Part shown: positions 1 to 12,639 of the stretch, piece by piece
Numbering within the stretch: the stretch's first letter is position 1
Layout of the letters: every line of letters starts with the position of its first letter
Source: Catonia carolina
Lineage: Eukaryota > Arthropoda > Insecta > Hemiptera > Achilidae
Assembly (NCBI GenBank): GCA_035578175.1
Contig: JAQMRL010000007.1
Location: 47,864,727-47,928,726 of the forward strand
DNA length: 64,000 nt
Direction: 5' to 3'
Translations under genes and position numbers: made by a program
Notes under the pieces: generated by a model
Told to the model about the DNA's origin: nothing
The model's input: the letters and a program-made list of their open reading frames with translations, nothing else
The model's database searches: none

Positions 1-639
1 ACACAGAATACTTGTCAAAGTCTTACAATATCATGTCACATTAATTGTTTCACCTCTATACTATTTTTCAAAATTGATGAGCTTTTAACGTACGTATTGG
101 CCCCTACCCACTTCATAGCTAGCCAATGACTTGCCAAGAACATTGCCAATACTTGCTCTCATTCCTTTGTTATATATTTCGTCAGCCATTTTTTGCCGTT
201 TCAATATCAAATAACTATGAACATACAATCAGCTAATTATATTATAAAGTATTGCATGTTAACACACTCTATAATCAATGTGTTCAGTACAAGATACAAG
301 ACACGAGTGAACTACTGCGGCTCTTATACGCATACGCGCATAATGTTTGTCAGGCTGATACATTCGTACGATCTGACAACGCTGGCAAACATTCTGATTG
401 GTCTAAATGAGTGGAACAGCAGAGCTCATCAATGGTGAAAAGCATTATAGTAAAGATGTTAACAAGTAAAACCCTTCTCCTGTCCCAAAGACTCACAGTC
501 AGCGAGTTCATCAATTGTTTTAAAATTGTAAAGATCACAAAAAATAGAAAAAAACACAACAAATCAATGTTGTGACAGTGATGTCAAAAAAAATGGTTGT
601 TACTTTCCAGATACCCCCTCATATATTCATCACTCATTT

Positions 640-710
640 TTATATGTCGCCACTCTTCATTATTTGCATCAGTATCAATGTGCAAAACAGTCAGACGTAA
701 AAAAATGAAA
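640..710 (+). repeat. SINE tail fragment
   Basis: The stretch TGCAAAACAGTCAGACGTAA followed by A-rich DNA matches the 3' body of the tRNA-derived SINE at 59588-59765. No tRNA-like head is left. Confidence 0.5.
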
Positions 711-1341
711 AACACTTAAAGATTACAAAAAGATAACTTGGTTATACCTGTGCACAATATAAGTTCAACATTAATTAATTATAAAAATCTTAGAATAACT
801 GATTACCCAATAGTTTTATACTATTTCAGAGAAAATATTTTTCTGCAATAAAATTTATGTTTATAATATTGTACAACATAAACACAATAAGAATATAAAT
901 TTAGAATAGTAATTAATCTAAAGTACTAACAAGGCAAGTTATATTTGGATAATGGTGCAATAGGGTCCAGCCCTAGCTTAATAGAAAATAAATTTAAAAG
1001 AAATACAAATGATTAAAGTAATTCTGTCTAGATATCACAAAATATTTTAAACCAACCATCACATTCAAACTAATTATTTATTTCAAACATTATAATGCAT
1101 AAACTTAATGTACCGTTTTTAAATCATTTACTTCTATTCACTGATGAACAAATCCATTAAATTTTTACTGCAGAAAATTTGTAGTTTTTCAATCAGTTGG
1201 ACCTACCAAAATTTAATTAGATTTATTACAAATGGAACAACTACTTATAAATTTTGTACAGATCTCTTCTTATTTATTGTCTATCAGATTTGTAACAAGC
1301 CATTACTTTCTTTATAAAATAATTATCATAATCATCCAAGT

Positions 1342-1733
1342 TTGCCCATAACAGGCAGGTGGAGTGTCAAATTATTTACACTCAATCTGTTTTTTACAGG
1401 GCTAAAATAAATAGTTCTGTTTCTTATCACATGGTCAGCCAATTAAATGACTGAATCATTTAAGAACAGAAGAGGTAGAGGTGCAAAAGACACTAATCAG
1501 AGTTGTCTCCTCTAAAAGTAATGAATTTCATTATACATCCAGACCCTGTCGTGAATGAAATGAAGGTGTCATTTGCAGAGTGGAAAATATGTGCTTTTCG
1601 GAGGGCCCGGCATGCTGATAAGCATACTTTTCCACTCAGTGAGAAAGGCAATGGTAAACCACTTCACTCCTCATTTTACTTAGTAGAACCTCTTCAGGTT
1701 CAAACCAGCCTTTCGGCTGATGACCTAAACAAC
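1342..1733 (-). mobile_element. SINE-like repeat, 0.4-kb family, copy 1
   Basis: Flanked by a 12-base near-perfect target duplication, AATCATCCAAGT (1330-1341) and AATCATCTAAGT (1734-1745). The same sequence recurs at 7438-7760 and, in the other orientation, at 59993-60395. Read on the minus strand it starts with GTTTAGGTCATCAGCC and has a box-B-like GGTTTGAACC, so I assign that as the transcribed strand. The short open frame inside is not a gene. Confidence 0.75.
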
Positions 1734-2280
1734 AATCATCTAAGTATGTTGTTTCAAACATAAAAATGCAGTTTGTTCTTCTCAGTAGAATAAAAATAAA
1801 CATTTAAATAACTATTATTACGATGAAAAACTCAAAATATTAAAAAATGAATAAAACTAAACGATACTTGTGATAGTTGGTTTAAAAGACTGATTTTATA
1901 ATGTATAAAAGTCGTTGTGAAACGAACCTGAGGTAAACTGAGTAATAAACCACCAATACTACATTATTGTTTCTGAATTTGGTGTAATAAACAATATTAA
2001 TACTTTCAGCATGGTTAATAAATAGTTTAATGATACAGTTGAGTTTTCATAATCCAAAACTTCCCATTCTAGTACCATTCAATGTTCTGATATGACTATA
2101 ACTTTTTCTTAAAATGTCAACTCCATCAGTGAAGATTGGCTACAACTCTGGTAAATCGCTCTCTGCCATGAACCACCCTCAAAAGAGTGTCCATACACGT
2201 GTTTGTACGGTCTCTAATATTCTTCAACCATGAGTATTTCCTTCATCCAGGTCTGCACCTGTGCTCATTTTTGTCCTTGA

Positions 2281-3480
2281 GAAAAAAATTTGAGAACCTT
2301 CTACCTATCACCCTTGTGGTCAAGGCAAGCACTTAGGATTTTGGTTCATGGCGGCTGAGTCTGGAGTATTGAACCACGAACCCGTGAAATATTAGTTTGG
2401 TATGATATCTTAATTCTTGTTGTTAAGGGGGGATCAAGCCCACAAGCCCTCCTGGCTATATATATGCCTAGACCAAGGTAAGCAGTCTTCGTTTTTTTTA
2501 TTATTATCATCATCATCTGTAAAGGGTTATGCTCAATGCCCTGTTCCAGCATCCATCTCTTTTTAGGTCTTCCCAAGCCTTGCTTACCTCTAGGTTTATA
2601 TTTCCATACTCATAGAGGACTGTATGCTGGTCCTGCGAATAGAACCGCACACAGTGCTGAATTTTCCCAGTTTCTCACTCATGTTATCATCTTTGTCATA
2701 GGAAATCCTGCATCCTAAATTTTTAAAATCTCAAACTTGTTTTATAGTTCGGTTACCAAGTATAGTTTTTTAGCGGACCAGCCATCTTCCCTTGAATGCC
2801 ACAATCTTGGATTTTTGCGCTGATATTCTCATGTCAAACTCTGCACTAATGTTGTACAACTTATAAATGGCATATTTTTTTCATTATGCTCATTAAACCA
2901 TAATTCACATCTATACGTCTCAAAACATCAGTAGGTAACAACTTTCCAAATTTCTTTGTTCAATCGCTTTATATCTTGTTATTAGTAGATAAATTGCTAT
3001 TTTATATCAAGATATTGCTGATAAGATGACATCCGCAAAATTTTTTACATTCTTTTGAATACCCAAAAACTTAGAAACTTCTTCACTTCTTGAAACTTAT
3101 TTAGAAACTTTCAAGAGTTGGCTCTTGAAAGTTTTTAAATGATTCATGGAATGCTTACTTGAACCCCGTTTTTCTACATCATACAGCAAGATAGAGTAAA
3201 TATGTGTCTTGACAAACTTATACCTTACTGGGATTGAAATGTATTATCAACAAGCAGATTTTTCCAGTCAAGAAATTCCAGCCTTGCCAATTCAACACAA
3301 GTTTTTACTTTCACTGCTCCAGATCTACTGTAATCCAACTTACTCAACAGGTTAATCTTTAATAATTTGCATTAACGAACCTTATTGACCTCCAACACCT
3401 TAGTTTTCAATGGGCTTATTTTCAGACCAAGATCCTCAACCTCTTTACAAATTCTATCCACACTAAACAACTATGGAGAC
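2281..3480 (-). pseudogene. Degenerate non-LTR retrotransposon reverse transcriptase scraps
   Basis: Minus-strand translation gives separated pieces typical of the C-terminal reverse transcriptase and 3' end of RTE/CR1-type elements. 3380-3480 reads VDRICKEVEDLGLKISPLKT and onward; about 2790-2850 reads FDMRISAQKSKIVAFKGRW; 2536-2580 ends in GLGRPKKRWM. Stops and frame changes separate them. The two K-T-K / K-S-K pieces look like the same protein region, so at least two fragments may be juxtaposed. Confidence 0.5.
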
Positions 3481-3489
3481 TATATTATT

Positions 3490-6400
3490 CATTCTTCTTA
3501 TGTAGACTTTACTCAGTACAAAAACAATATTGTTAATTAAGCCTCCGTAAGCTTTTTTTTATTAACAGACTGAGAGAATTTTTTTGTATAATCCCATATT
3601 TTTCATTGAAAAACCAGTACCTAACCCAAAAAAATCACTATAACCCTACCAACACTGATTACAAAGACTCATCTGTACATTACATTAAAAACAATAAATT
3701 ATGCTAAAGGAAAAAATAATTAATATTTCATAATAAAAAGTTTACAATACATGGAGCCAAGCATGCATTACTATTAATTACATAAGATAGGTCCCAAATA
3801 CTTATAATATTGTGTTACGAGTAAAATCCTAACTAGTTTGGTTAAGATTACCCAGGAAATTACAATATTATCCAAGCACAATTGACAAAATGCAGATAAA
3901 GTACTTCTTATGCAGGGAGAAAATACATCAAAAATTTGATTCATAAAAAGTATATTAATCTGTACACCACAATGGAGTGGGTAGCAGTGTACTGCCATTA
4001 TTGTACATTTCTGTAAACATCGTACAGATTACATTAATTAAATAGACATGTAAATTATCCATTTAGCTGATCAATTTTAAATAGTAATTTTAAAATAGCT
4101 TATATTTCTATCTTTCATGAAATGTTATTTTCAATTTTCAATTTACGTAGTGAGTGTGTATTCACCAGCATGGACAATGTTTTTAGTTAGACTAGTAGCA
4201 GCTAGGGTTAGCCACAAAAGAGACACCTTTTAACCTCACGGATTGTACGTATTTGTTTTAACAAAGCTGAAAAATCATTTGCTAATGACATCATTAACAT
4301 AACAGTAGATCTGCGTGAACTTATAAAATATTGTATCCCTAAGGGTCCACCTCCGGATTACCTTATGCAATACAAGATGAAACGAGGTAAAGTCCAGCCG
4401 TCCTTAGTTTGCTCCTACCGTCAACAAATAACGACATCACTGAGCGTGCACATTATTTACAAATGTGTACATGCTGGATAAAAAGTAACTACAAAATAAT
4501 TTTAAAAGTATTTAAATACAAAATACTTTTAAAAATGTTTTAGTATTTTTATAAATAAAACTGTAATAATATCATATCATGACTGATGTTTAAGTACTGA
4601 ATAATAAATTTATACAAAACGGTATGCTTTATTTCTATTCTTTTTCATAAATAAATGTGGTTACAAGTTATGTAATACCTCTGACCTCTGAACTCGGGAC
4701 CCTGGTGTAGAAGCCAGTTGCGTTAACCACTATGTCAACGGGCTGGCAGAATCAACCAGTAAGTAATTAGTGAGATAAATTCATAAAACCAGCCATTAAG
4801 CTAAAAGTTCGCAATTTTTTTCAAAATAATGAGCCTCCTACATTATCAAAAATTCTGTACACGGTAAATGATGACCCAGATTTGCCAAATTTCAAAAGAA
4901 GAACTTTTCAAAGAGTTTTAAATATTTAAAAAGAAATGTAACAACTACTGTTACTTAAAACCGAGATGTATACTAAATTAAAGTTATCCGACGAAGAATG
5001 TTAAAAAATGTAAGTAGCTCTTTGTAGTTAAATAAATAAACTATATTATACATTACATTTTTAAAACTTAGGTCAATAAAATTAATCCAATTAAACATAT
5101 AGGTACTAAACTTAATAGGAATACATCCATAAAGTCGTGGACCCTAGCATACACCCTTGTAGTAGCTAGCTTGGTTTGGTGACAGAAGAAGACGTAAAGT
5201 AAGGATATGTCAGACTATCTCCCTGGTTTCACACCTGTCTGAAGCATAAAATATATGTACTTATCGGCTTGTTTACCTTCACTTTCACACTAGTGTTAAC
5301 ACATTGTCATTCTTACGTAGAAATAATCTATGTGCAAGTGAATAACGTCTATGTTACCCAAGTAAACTTGAAAATTTATACCGTTTTTAGTTTCAGTTTA
5401 TTTAATATTATACTTGTATTTTAAATTATATCAAAATTACTTGTAAGTATATCAGACTTTACTCGTAACATGTATATTATTTTGTATTAATATTATAAAA
5501 TATTTATTTTTTTGAAATTAACTTTATTACATAACTATTGTAATTTGTAAAATATAAATAACAACTAGGCTTAATAATTTTAGAGTACAATATAGTTTAA
5601 TGTTAAGAATGTCACCTTTTATTAATTAGCCTAACCCTACAAGTATGCTATATCAAAATTTACAAAATTTTCACGCACATCCTTCTACATCTTGTGATTT
5701 CTCTCTTGTACCTTGAAAACTAGTCTTTATGTGACTGTCAAAAAAAGGAAAAGGGACCTTACCTTCACTAAGCAAAATTTTCAGGAGAGCAAAAAACAGA
5801 AAATATGTCAAAAAATGACATTTTCTGATTTGTTTTTTAAATATCACTTATTCTTTTCTGTGTATAAAAATAACCCTATTTTATTTTATTCTGAATTTTA
5901 AACCTGATTAAATTCCAAAAAATAGACAGTATGTCAAATAGGGAAAACAGATCTTAGCTTCACCAATGTTCATATCTTCACCTTAGCTTCCCTTTTCTGT
6001 CGAATATGTAAAAGAAAAACTAAAAGTTCTGGCTCAAAACATTAAAAAAGTAAAAAAGCGCAGGAGAATATCCTTCCAAGAAAATAGTCAAGTTTGGTGC
6101 CTCCACACTTAACAAGAAAATCAATAAAATTCTCAGAATGTAAATTTTTAATTAAAACCTATTTCCACTATCATCTTTTTATTTTTATTTTTTATTTTTT
6201 TTTAGATTAGTTTCCTTAGTATTATTTCAATTAAATTTTTTTAAAAGAAAAAAATATTTAGTAATGTTTTATCTTTTTTGTATGTTAAAATTACAATAAA
6301 ATTTTTCAATCTTTTTGCCCATTCGTGAATTTTTACATTTGACATGATCTCAAAAAATCTGCTAAAGGATTTTAACTCTTTCAAATATCAATTATTTGAA

Positions 6401-7058
6401 GACATCAATGGATTCAGCACAAAATTTTACATAAATGCAACATGACATCTGATAAAGACAAGGAAAGTAATAATGATAGAAATATACTAATTGAATGATA
6501 CTATCACTAAAATATTAACCAACTTTAACTGCAATTTCTTGTAAACAAGTGTTTCTTAAACTTCATTTTTAAAATTCTGTTATTTTTTTATAAATAACAA
6601 TAAAAAAGTAGGGATATCATTGTTTTGAGCATTAAATTCTCTGCAAGAAACATTCATAACCTCACTTTTGACTTGGGTGAAGATAAGGTGCCTTGTCCTA
6701 TGGATGGTCACGTATATTTATAGAGATCTTATACCTCCTCTGTTGTCATGACAAATCTAGGAACTAAATTTAATAATTTTTCTTACATTTTAAACTATCA
6801 TGTCAATTCTGCCAACCTAATTTGGTGACTACTCTTGAATATGCAAAAAGAACACAAAAATAGTAGGTAGTTTTCACTTGTAGGGCTAAACAATCTTTAA
6901 TCATCACAAAACCTTTATTACCTATTTCAGAAAGATTAGTTTAATATATTTATACTTTGTGTATGCACCACTGATTTATTAAGGAAAGGCGACTGAGTAC
7001 AATCTTATGTAGTGTTCATTGGGTCATTGTAAGCAGTAACAAAACAAACATAATTACA
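3490..7058. other. AT-rich intergenic DNA, no gene seen
   Basis: No coding region could be supported. A tRNA-like SINE piece lies at 4680-4745. The rest is AT-rich with T-runs (for example 6170-6210). Confidence 0.6.
4680..4745 (-). repeat. tRNA-derived SINE head fragment
   Basis: The reverse complement reads GCCAGCCCGTTGACATAGTG, then AACTGGCTTCTACACC and a degenerate box B. This is the same head as the SINE at 59588. Confidence 0.6.
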
Positions 7059-7437
7059 ATACAGTAAACCCTGTCTGAAACAAACTCCATTGGTTTCCAA
7101 CAATTTTTATCTAACAATAATTTGTCTCAAAGATTGTTAAATTATTTTAATCTAGAGACGGCAGTATTGACAATACAAGTAAATTGCTACCAACCTGAAA
7201 ATATTTAAATTCACTGCTAGAAAGAATTAAAAATTTAACAAACCTAATGCTTCTCGCCGAAAAGTATGGAGTGTAAATTCTACAATTGATCCTGCGAGAA
7301 TGACAGTCGTGTAAGTAAAAAAAAAAATTTTAATTGATTAAAACACTTTAGAAGACTAAAGGTCATTTATGAAAAACTACAAAAATAACTAACAATAATT
7401 GGTTATTCATTAAACGATCATTATAATAAATAAATAT

Positions 7438-7760
7438 TGCTCATAACAGGCAGGTGGAGTGTTAAATTAATTGCACTCGATCTTTTGGTTCCAGGGCTTC
7501 AAAAATAGTTCTGTTTTTTATCACACAGTCAGTCAATTATATGACTGAACAGAAAAGGTAGAGGTGTAAAAACACTAGTCAGAGTTATCTCCTCTTGAGA
7601 GTAATGAATTTCATCATTATACAGCCAGACCCTGTGGTGAATGAAGTGAAGGTGTCATTTGCACGTTGAAAAGTAAAATAGGAAACCCACCTCACTCCTC
7701 ATTTTTACTTAGTAAAACCTCTAGAGGTTTAAACTAGTCGGCTGTTGACCTAAACAGCAT
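7438..7760 (-). mobile_element. SINE-like repeat, 0.4-kb family, copy 2
   Basis: Shares most of copy 1 (1342-1733) but has lost about 70 bases in the middle. It is flanked by the direct repeat AATAAATAAATAT on both sides, a 13-base target duplication, and lies inside the MITE at 7062-8048. Confidence 0.75.
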
Positions 7761-7898
7761 TAATAAATAAATATAAAATAATTATAATATTTCATAAATA
7801 ACCTTTAGCCTTCTAAAGTGTGTTAATCAATTTTTTTTTTTTTTTTTTTTTACCACACCACTGTCATTCTCACAGGCTTAGTAGTTGGCACGGTCAGA

Positions 7899-7904
7899 TT
7901 TATT
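7899..7904 (-). terminator. Candidate polyadenylation signal for the Ly6 gene
   Basis: AATAAA on the minus strand, about 185 bases after the Ly6 stop codon, inside the right arm of the MITE. Chance AATAAA is common in such AT-rich DNA, so this is only a candidate. Confidence 0.25.
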
Positions 7905-8087
7905 GACTGTGTATCTTACCCATCTTCATTCAACACCAGAAAATTTTTACTAAATCTGGGTCATTCATACAAATTTCTAGCTTATACATACTGGATTATT
8001 TAATCAGGCATCCTTTTTTTAACAATCTGTTTTAGTCAGGTTTTACTGAACGATAAACTATTAAAAATTTGGTCTCTCAGATTAAGT

Positions 8088-8311
8088 TTATGTACAAATT
8101 ATTTTTGTTTGAAAAACAATAATAAAAAATTCTAACAAAATAATTACACCGAACGAAAGAAATCGATTTCTTCTTGCATCATTACAACCATCATAATCAC
8201 ATGATTGTATGCAGCCTTTCATCATCACATCTTGATACCTGAAGCCTCCACATTGTGAGTCCATTGATTTCATAACACATGCTCTTATGACTGTTACCTC
8301 CATTGTTTTAA
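8088..8311 (-). CDS. Ly6 gene coding exon 3 (C-terminus)
   Basis: 224 bases from the acceptor TTAACAG to the TAA stop at 8088-8090. Carries cysteines 6-10 and the hydrophobic tail. The stop lies 40 bp from the MITE at 7062-8048, so the 3' UTR must run into that element unless it is very short. Confidence 0.88.
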
Positions 8312-10720
8312 CTGTTAACAAAAATAATAATATTTATTTTAAGTCGCATTAAAATCTTGGTCATTAGTGACAATAAATTATTAAAAACTGCATAATTTGT
8401 TCTTCTCAGTAAATTAAAAATAGATATTAATATATCTGTAGACAAGAAAATCTAAAGGAGCTAAGTGCCATTTTTTGAGAAAATTGTTTTTTTTTTAATT
8501 ACATATGTATGAAGGCAAATGCACAGCAAAAAGAGCTATGGGCCAATTTTTTTTCAAATAGTTTTTACATATACCAGCAGATTGTGTTGGTGATAACTAA
8601 TAAGGATAATATAAGAATGTTTTTGCAATAACCGTAAAAACTGATTTTAGCACTGTCTTAGCTCTTTTAGATTTTCCTGGCTACAACTATTGTTATTTAT
8701 TCAAAGAAATTAACCAAGGATACTAAACAATAATACAAGGGAAGGTAGGTAATCCTTTTTTACCTTTTTTTATTATTCTTATTAGTTTATATTAGCTATT
8801 AAGAATGATACACTATCGCATGCATTTTTTAATACATGTTTATACAATTTATGCTAACACAATAATGTGTTTATTAATTTAGTAATTATTATTTGTTATT
8901 TATGTTATTATTTATTTAGTTAACAATGTTATCTTTGGGTTAGAATAACAGTTTTGAACGTGTTATAATTTGTTACTATACATGAGCCACAAATCAAACC
9001 CGGGACCCTTACTTTGCAGCGTAGCACACTAACCACTGGACTACGGAGGGGGCCTGCATAAAGTATTGATTTTACCAATATTTAAATGGTATTTAAAGAC
9101 GTAAAAAATAATAATTGTTCCCGTATGTCGTGTTTCAGTTTGATACAAAGGTATTTATGGAATACTTAGAAGAAAACCTCAGCAATTGGGTTTAAATGCC
9201 AGCTCATTTAGAATTTTGAAGAAAAAAATTTCAGATTTTTTTCCAGTACTGATATTGATTGTACTGGTTATTCAAATGTCTTCTGCAGAATATGTTACCT
9301 ATCTTAAGATTTCAATAACAAAATAAATAATCTTTCTTTATTTTCACATTCCTTTTTAACAGTAATTTTTTAAGGGAAATTTTGTGTATCCTGAATTCCA
9401 AAATGATCCAATGGAATTTTTAAATAAACACACTGAAGATGACAATAAAATTGTTATCTCACCATCTTTTCCATCTATTTTAATACAGAAGTTAGCTGGA
9501 AAAAGACCAATATGTCCTTCTTTTGGAACCATACATTTTTCTTTATAGGTTGACATAGCAGGGTTGAATGGATCTTCACAATTTGGGTTGCTTCCATTAT
9601 GTGAAGAGCATGTATAACAATTAATTCCAGCAGCACCTATTAACAAACAATAAAAGTTTATCTTGGAAAACATTATTCTTTTTAGCTTACTTTTTTTATT
9701 TCAATACATTTTTACAAGTTTTTTTTTGTTTTACTTCTGACTGTTTTGCAATTTCTGCTAATGCAGATAATTTCTTTGTATTTAAAACACTGAATGAATA
9801 CATATTTAGAAGAAAATAGTTTTCTTGAATTTTATACTAGAAGACATTTTAATAAAAAAATATTCTTCTTTTTTAACACTTTCAGAATGAATCATGTACG
9901 TGTGCTTCTACTTTCAATTTTATTGTCTACTATATTCTGTCTGCGAAGAAGATCAGTTTTGTGTTCCTATATAAAAGAAATGTATTTTAACAAACTTTCT
10001 TACGTGTGACTCCAGACATTCTCTATAGTTTTTAAAAATTTTTCTACAAATTTGTTAAGTATAATTTATTATTATTGTTACATTCTTTGGTATCTTTTTG
10101 TATCTTCGACCCTTCAGATAAAAAAATATTATTTAAGGACTTGTGAAAATTATCATACCAAAAGAAACTAAGCTCATTTCTAATAAAACTAATAAAATGG
10201 CTTTAAAAGTTTGAAAGAGATGGTTTCACAGCTTTTTTAGAAAATTTTATAAAAGTCAACGTGGTGTAAGATACCGTGTTACCTTTATAGTTTTTTTAGT
10301 TTATATTAGCTCCTGGGAACGGAAAACTATTAACAACCACTGAATTTTATCACTGCTTTTTTCCGTATTTTAGCTTGGCGCAGACGTGAATAAAAATCCT
10401 TAACGGAGTTAGTTCAAGTGAGGCTTCTGTCACCATAAAAGTTTGCTCGCCCAACTAGTATTAACTACTTCAAGGTTTATTGTTTCAATAATTCAAATTT
10501 TGAGTTATTTATTTTGATGATTTAGGAGTTAATAACAAATTTCTACTAGCTAACTGACTTGGCTGGCTTGAAAGGCTCATTCATACTAAAAAGTAGATTT
10601 TAAACATTAAATTTAAATTTATAACAAATAATTTTCAATTAGACTACTGATTTACTCACCATTAATAGACGCCAATGCAATTAAAAATGGTATTTCCAGT
10701 GCATTTGTTTTCATTTTCAT
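8088..10720 (-). CDS. Ly6/uPAR three-finger GPI-anchored protein, 3 coding exons
   Basis: Spliced gene with coding exons 10660-10720, 9463-9636 and 8088-8311, giving 152 aa with all junctions in phase. Residues 1 to about 21 form a signal peptide with a hydrophobic core. The ectodomain carries ten cysteines (27, 30, 40, 55, 71, 90, 99, 112, 116, 121) in the Ly6/uPAR layout: an early C-Y-T-C, the insect-typical C-E-D-P-F after the third cysteine, and a final C-N-D. A basic hinge at 125-128 and a hydrophobic tail at 129-145 look like a GPI-attachment signal, so the product is probably an extracellular membrane-anchored protein. Insect relatives (the crooked, boudin and quiver group) act in septate junctions or modulate channels and receptors; which paralogue this is cannot be told. 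The 5' end is probably on a noncoding exon, because a CTTTAG acceptor with a pyrimidine tract lies four bases before the start codon. Confidence 0.88.
8437..8685. mobile_element. 249-bp MITE in Ly6 intron 2
   Basis: 29-base terminal inverted repeats at 8437-8465 and 8657-8685 share the core GAAAATCTAAARGAGCTAAG. There is no coding capacity. Confidence 0.7.
8985..9056 (-). repeat. tRNA-derived SINE head, second family
   Basis: The reverse complement gives CTCCGTAGTCCAGTGGTTAG followed by GGTTTGATTTG-type box B sequence. Related copies are at 18609, 20979, 24400 and 55625. It lies in Ly6 intron 2. Confidence 0.6.
9463..9636 (-). CDS. Ly6 gene coding exon 2
   Basis: 174 bases bounded by the acceptor TTAATAG and the donor GATG|GTGAGA, phase 1 on both sides. 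Carries cysteines 1-5 of the Ly6 fold. The reading frame stays open for a short distance past the donor, but those codons do not look like Ly6 sequence. Confidence 0.9.
9722..9790 (-). repeat. SINE tail fragment
   Basis: Matches the body of the SINEs at 26155 and 55735 (CTGCATTAGCAGAAATTGC on the minus strand). The head is missing. Confidence 0.4.
10660..10720 (-). CDS. Ly6 gene coding exon 1 (signal peptide)
   Basis: Encodes the first 20 residues plus one base. The donor is ATG|GTGAGTA with a phase-1 intron. The start is the first of two nearby ATGs (10720 and 10714). An acceptor (AG at 10725-10726) preceded by a CT-rich tract means the exon itself probably begins at 10724. Confidence 0.85.
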
Positions 10721-10724
10721 TATC

Positions 10725-12480
10725 CTAAAGAGAAGAAGAAAAAATTAATAGTATCGTAAATATAAAATATTAAAAAAGGACGATATTGTAAAAGTTAAAA
10801 TGCATCTAACACCAACTTTCTATTGAAAATATTTAAGCTGTCGTAACTTAAATAACTTTCGAGATTAAAACCTAAATTTGGTATGAAATTGTTCAGAATT
10901 TAACTTTTAAGTTTTAAAATGTTTGTACCTCAAAATGAAAAATTTTGATAAGGGTCTCTTCTCGGATTCCAGCTCACATAAAAGAAAACAAATTCAAACA
11001 AAAAAAATTAATTTGGATACTACACAATAATTAACCCGAGAGAACACAGTTGCAGGATGATGTGAACAATAATGGAAAATATAAAAATAATGGATTATTC
11101 CAGCACAAATTTCTTGTTCCACAATTATTATCAGAACATCCAGAAGATTTTTACACAAGCTTTCTTTTAAATATTCTAAAAATATTTGTATAAAACTTCA
11201 ACAATTTTTACAGTATATTTTTCAGACAGGTGAGTATTGCATTGAATAACATTCAGAAGCTCAGTCATTTTTTCAAATATTTTAGTTGCTTTAATTTTCT
11301 GATACGTTACTTATTAAAGCAAAATTTAATTATAAATTTAAAATAAATATTTCAGAATATTTTTATTTTTATTATCGTATCAGTCTACAAAGGACTATGA
11401 TAATCATGTAAGAGTGTGCTGTAAATGCCTTTAGTGTTTTTTGCAAGAGTTCTTATTTTGAAGCTTAAATTCTCTTTCTTCTATTTTTTCTTCATTAATT
11501 CCAAAAATGCTTTCTTTCCTCACTCCACTTTGTATGTTATTTTTCTCAATTTTCCTTTGGAAATTCTGTATGTACTTCAGTTGCTTTATATTACATCTTT
11601 ATGTTTAGATACATAGATCTTTTTCTGTTTCTTTGTACCATCTTGGTTTATTTTTTAATTCTTTCAGTATTTAAAATATTATTTGTTTTGTGAGTCTTTC
11701 TTGGTTCATCCTTACCAGATGATTAAATATTCAAATTTCTGTCAATGAAAAAGGGAAAATATTTTAATGAAATATTATTTTAATTATCAATTAAATTATG
11801 ATTATAACTAAACAATTAAAAATGTATTTAAACTAAATTCAATTAAAATTGATTATTACATTTCTCAACAATTTGGTTATTCATTGGGAAATAAAAATTT
11901 ATCTGCTATATATATTACATTGAATTTTATAAGGTATTTTTAAAGGCATTTTCAAGTTTTGATCGGTATTTATTTTGTGATTTAAATGAATAATGGATGA
12001 AATTATATATTTAATTTAAAAAATATTTTCTGATTTATTGAATATTAAAAATTATGTAATAGTATAATACAGTGAAATTGTAAACATTATTTATTCTATC
12101 GATATTGTAACTAAGGCCAAAAGAAATAAACCTATTTCATTTTGAATTTTAATATTAATTTTTTTTTTAGTTGTGTTATCGTATGTACGTTTACGATATA
12201 TCTCGTTAGAATATTCTTTATTTAGGCCAAGTTATTTACATAATTATTTAACCAAATTATTCAATTTAAATAATACAATAATATTATATGTACATTTATA
12301 TTTTATTATTTACTTACTTTTAAATTGGAAATGTAATATTCCGAAAAATATTAATCGTTCTAGTCGACTACAAAAAATTAACCCACATCTGATCGTGTAT
12401 AGATTATGATAAATCGTACGAAAACAATGTTTAGCGGTTATTACGCTATGCTCATGTGAAGAGCTATGTGAAATTGTAGT
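10725..12480. other. AT-rich DNA upstream of the Ly6 coding exons
   Basis: No supported coding region. It probably contains the first intron, and perhaps a 5' UTR exon, of the Ly6 gene. A possible minus-strand donor AAA|GTAAGT lies near 12315, but it cannot be separated from chance. Confidence 0.4.
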
Positions 12481-12516
12481 ACTTGGTTCCTGGAAGGGGG
12501 TTCACAGATCGACCAG

Positions 12517-12550
12517 TGACGTCATCTCCATAGCAACAGTTGCTAGGTTC
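12517..12550. promoter_or_regulatory. CRE plus X-box-like palindrome
   Basis: A full cAMP-response element TGACGTCA (12517-12524) is followed within seven bases by the palindrome TAGCAACAGTTGCTA (12531-12545). Read outward, this gives GTTGCTATGG and GTTGCTAGG, which resemble RFX X-box half-sites. It lies about 1.8 kb upstream of the Ly6 start codon on that gene's strand, so it could be its promoter region. This is inference; no transcript start is visible. Confidence 0.35.
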
Positions 12551-12639
12551 ATCATCCCTTCTTTCAATGCATCTTTATCCTTTATTCCACCAAAAATTCG
12601 GATAATATTTCACGAGAATAATTTTAAATTATTACTGAG

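Larger units (their letters stand above)
7062..8048. mobile_element. Palindromic pogo/Tigger-type MITE with nested SINE
   Basis: The ends CAGTAAACCCTGTCTGAAAC and (reverse complement of the right end) CAGTAAAACCTGACTAAAAC form terminal inverted repeats. Inner arms are also inverted: 7290-7375 pairs with 7790-7880, including GAATGACAG / CTGTCATTC and an A-run facing a T-run. The SINE-like copy at 7438-7760 sits in the loop. No transposase coding is visible. Confidence 0.65.

Noticed and set aside
1503..1763. 86-aa open frame
   Set aside because: Covers the SINE-like repeat with target duplications. It is not conserved as an open frame in the other two copies.
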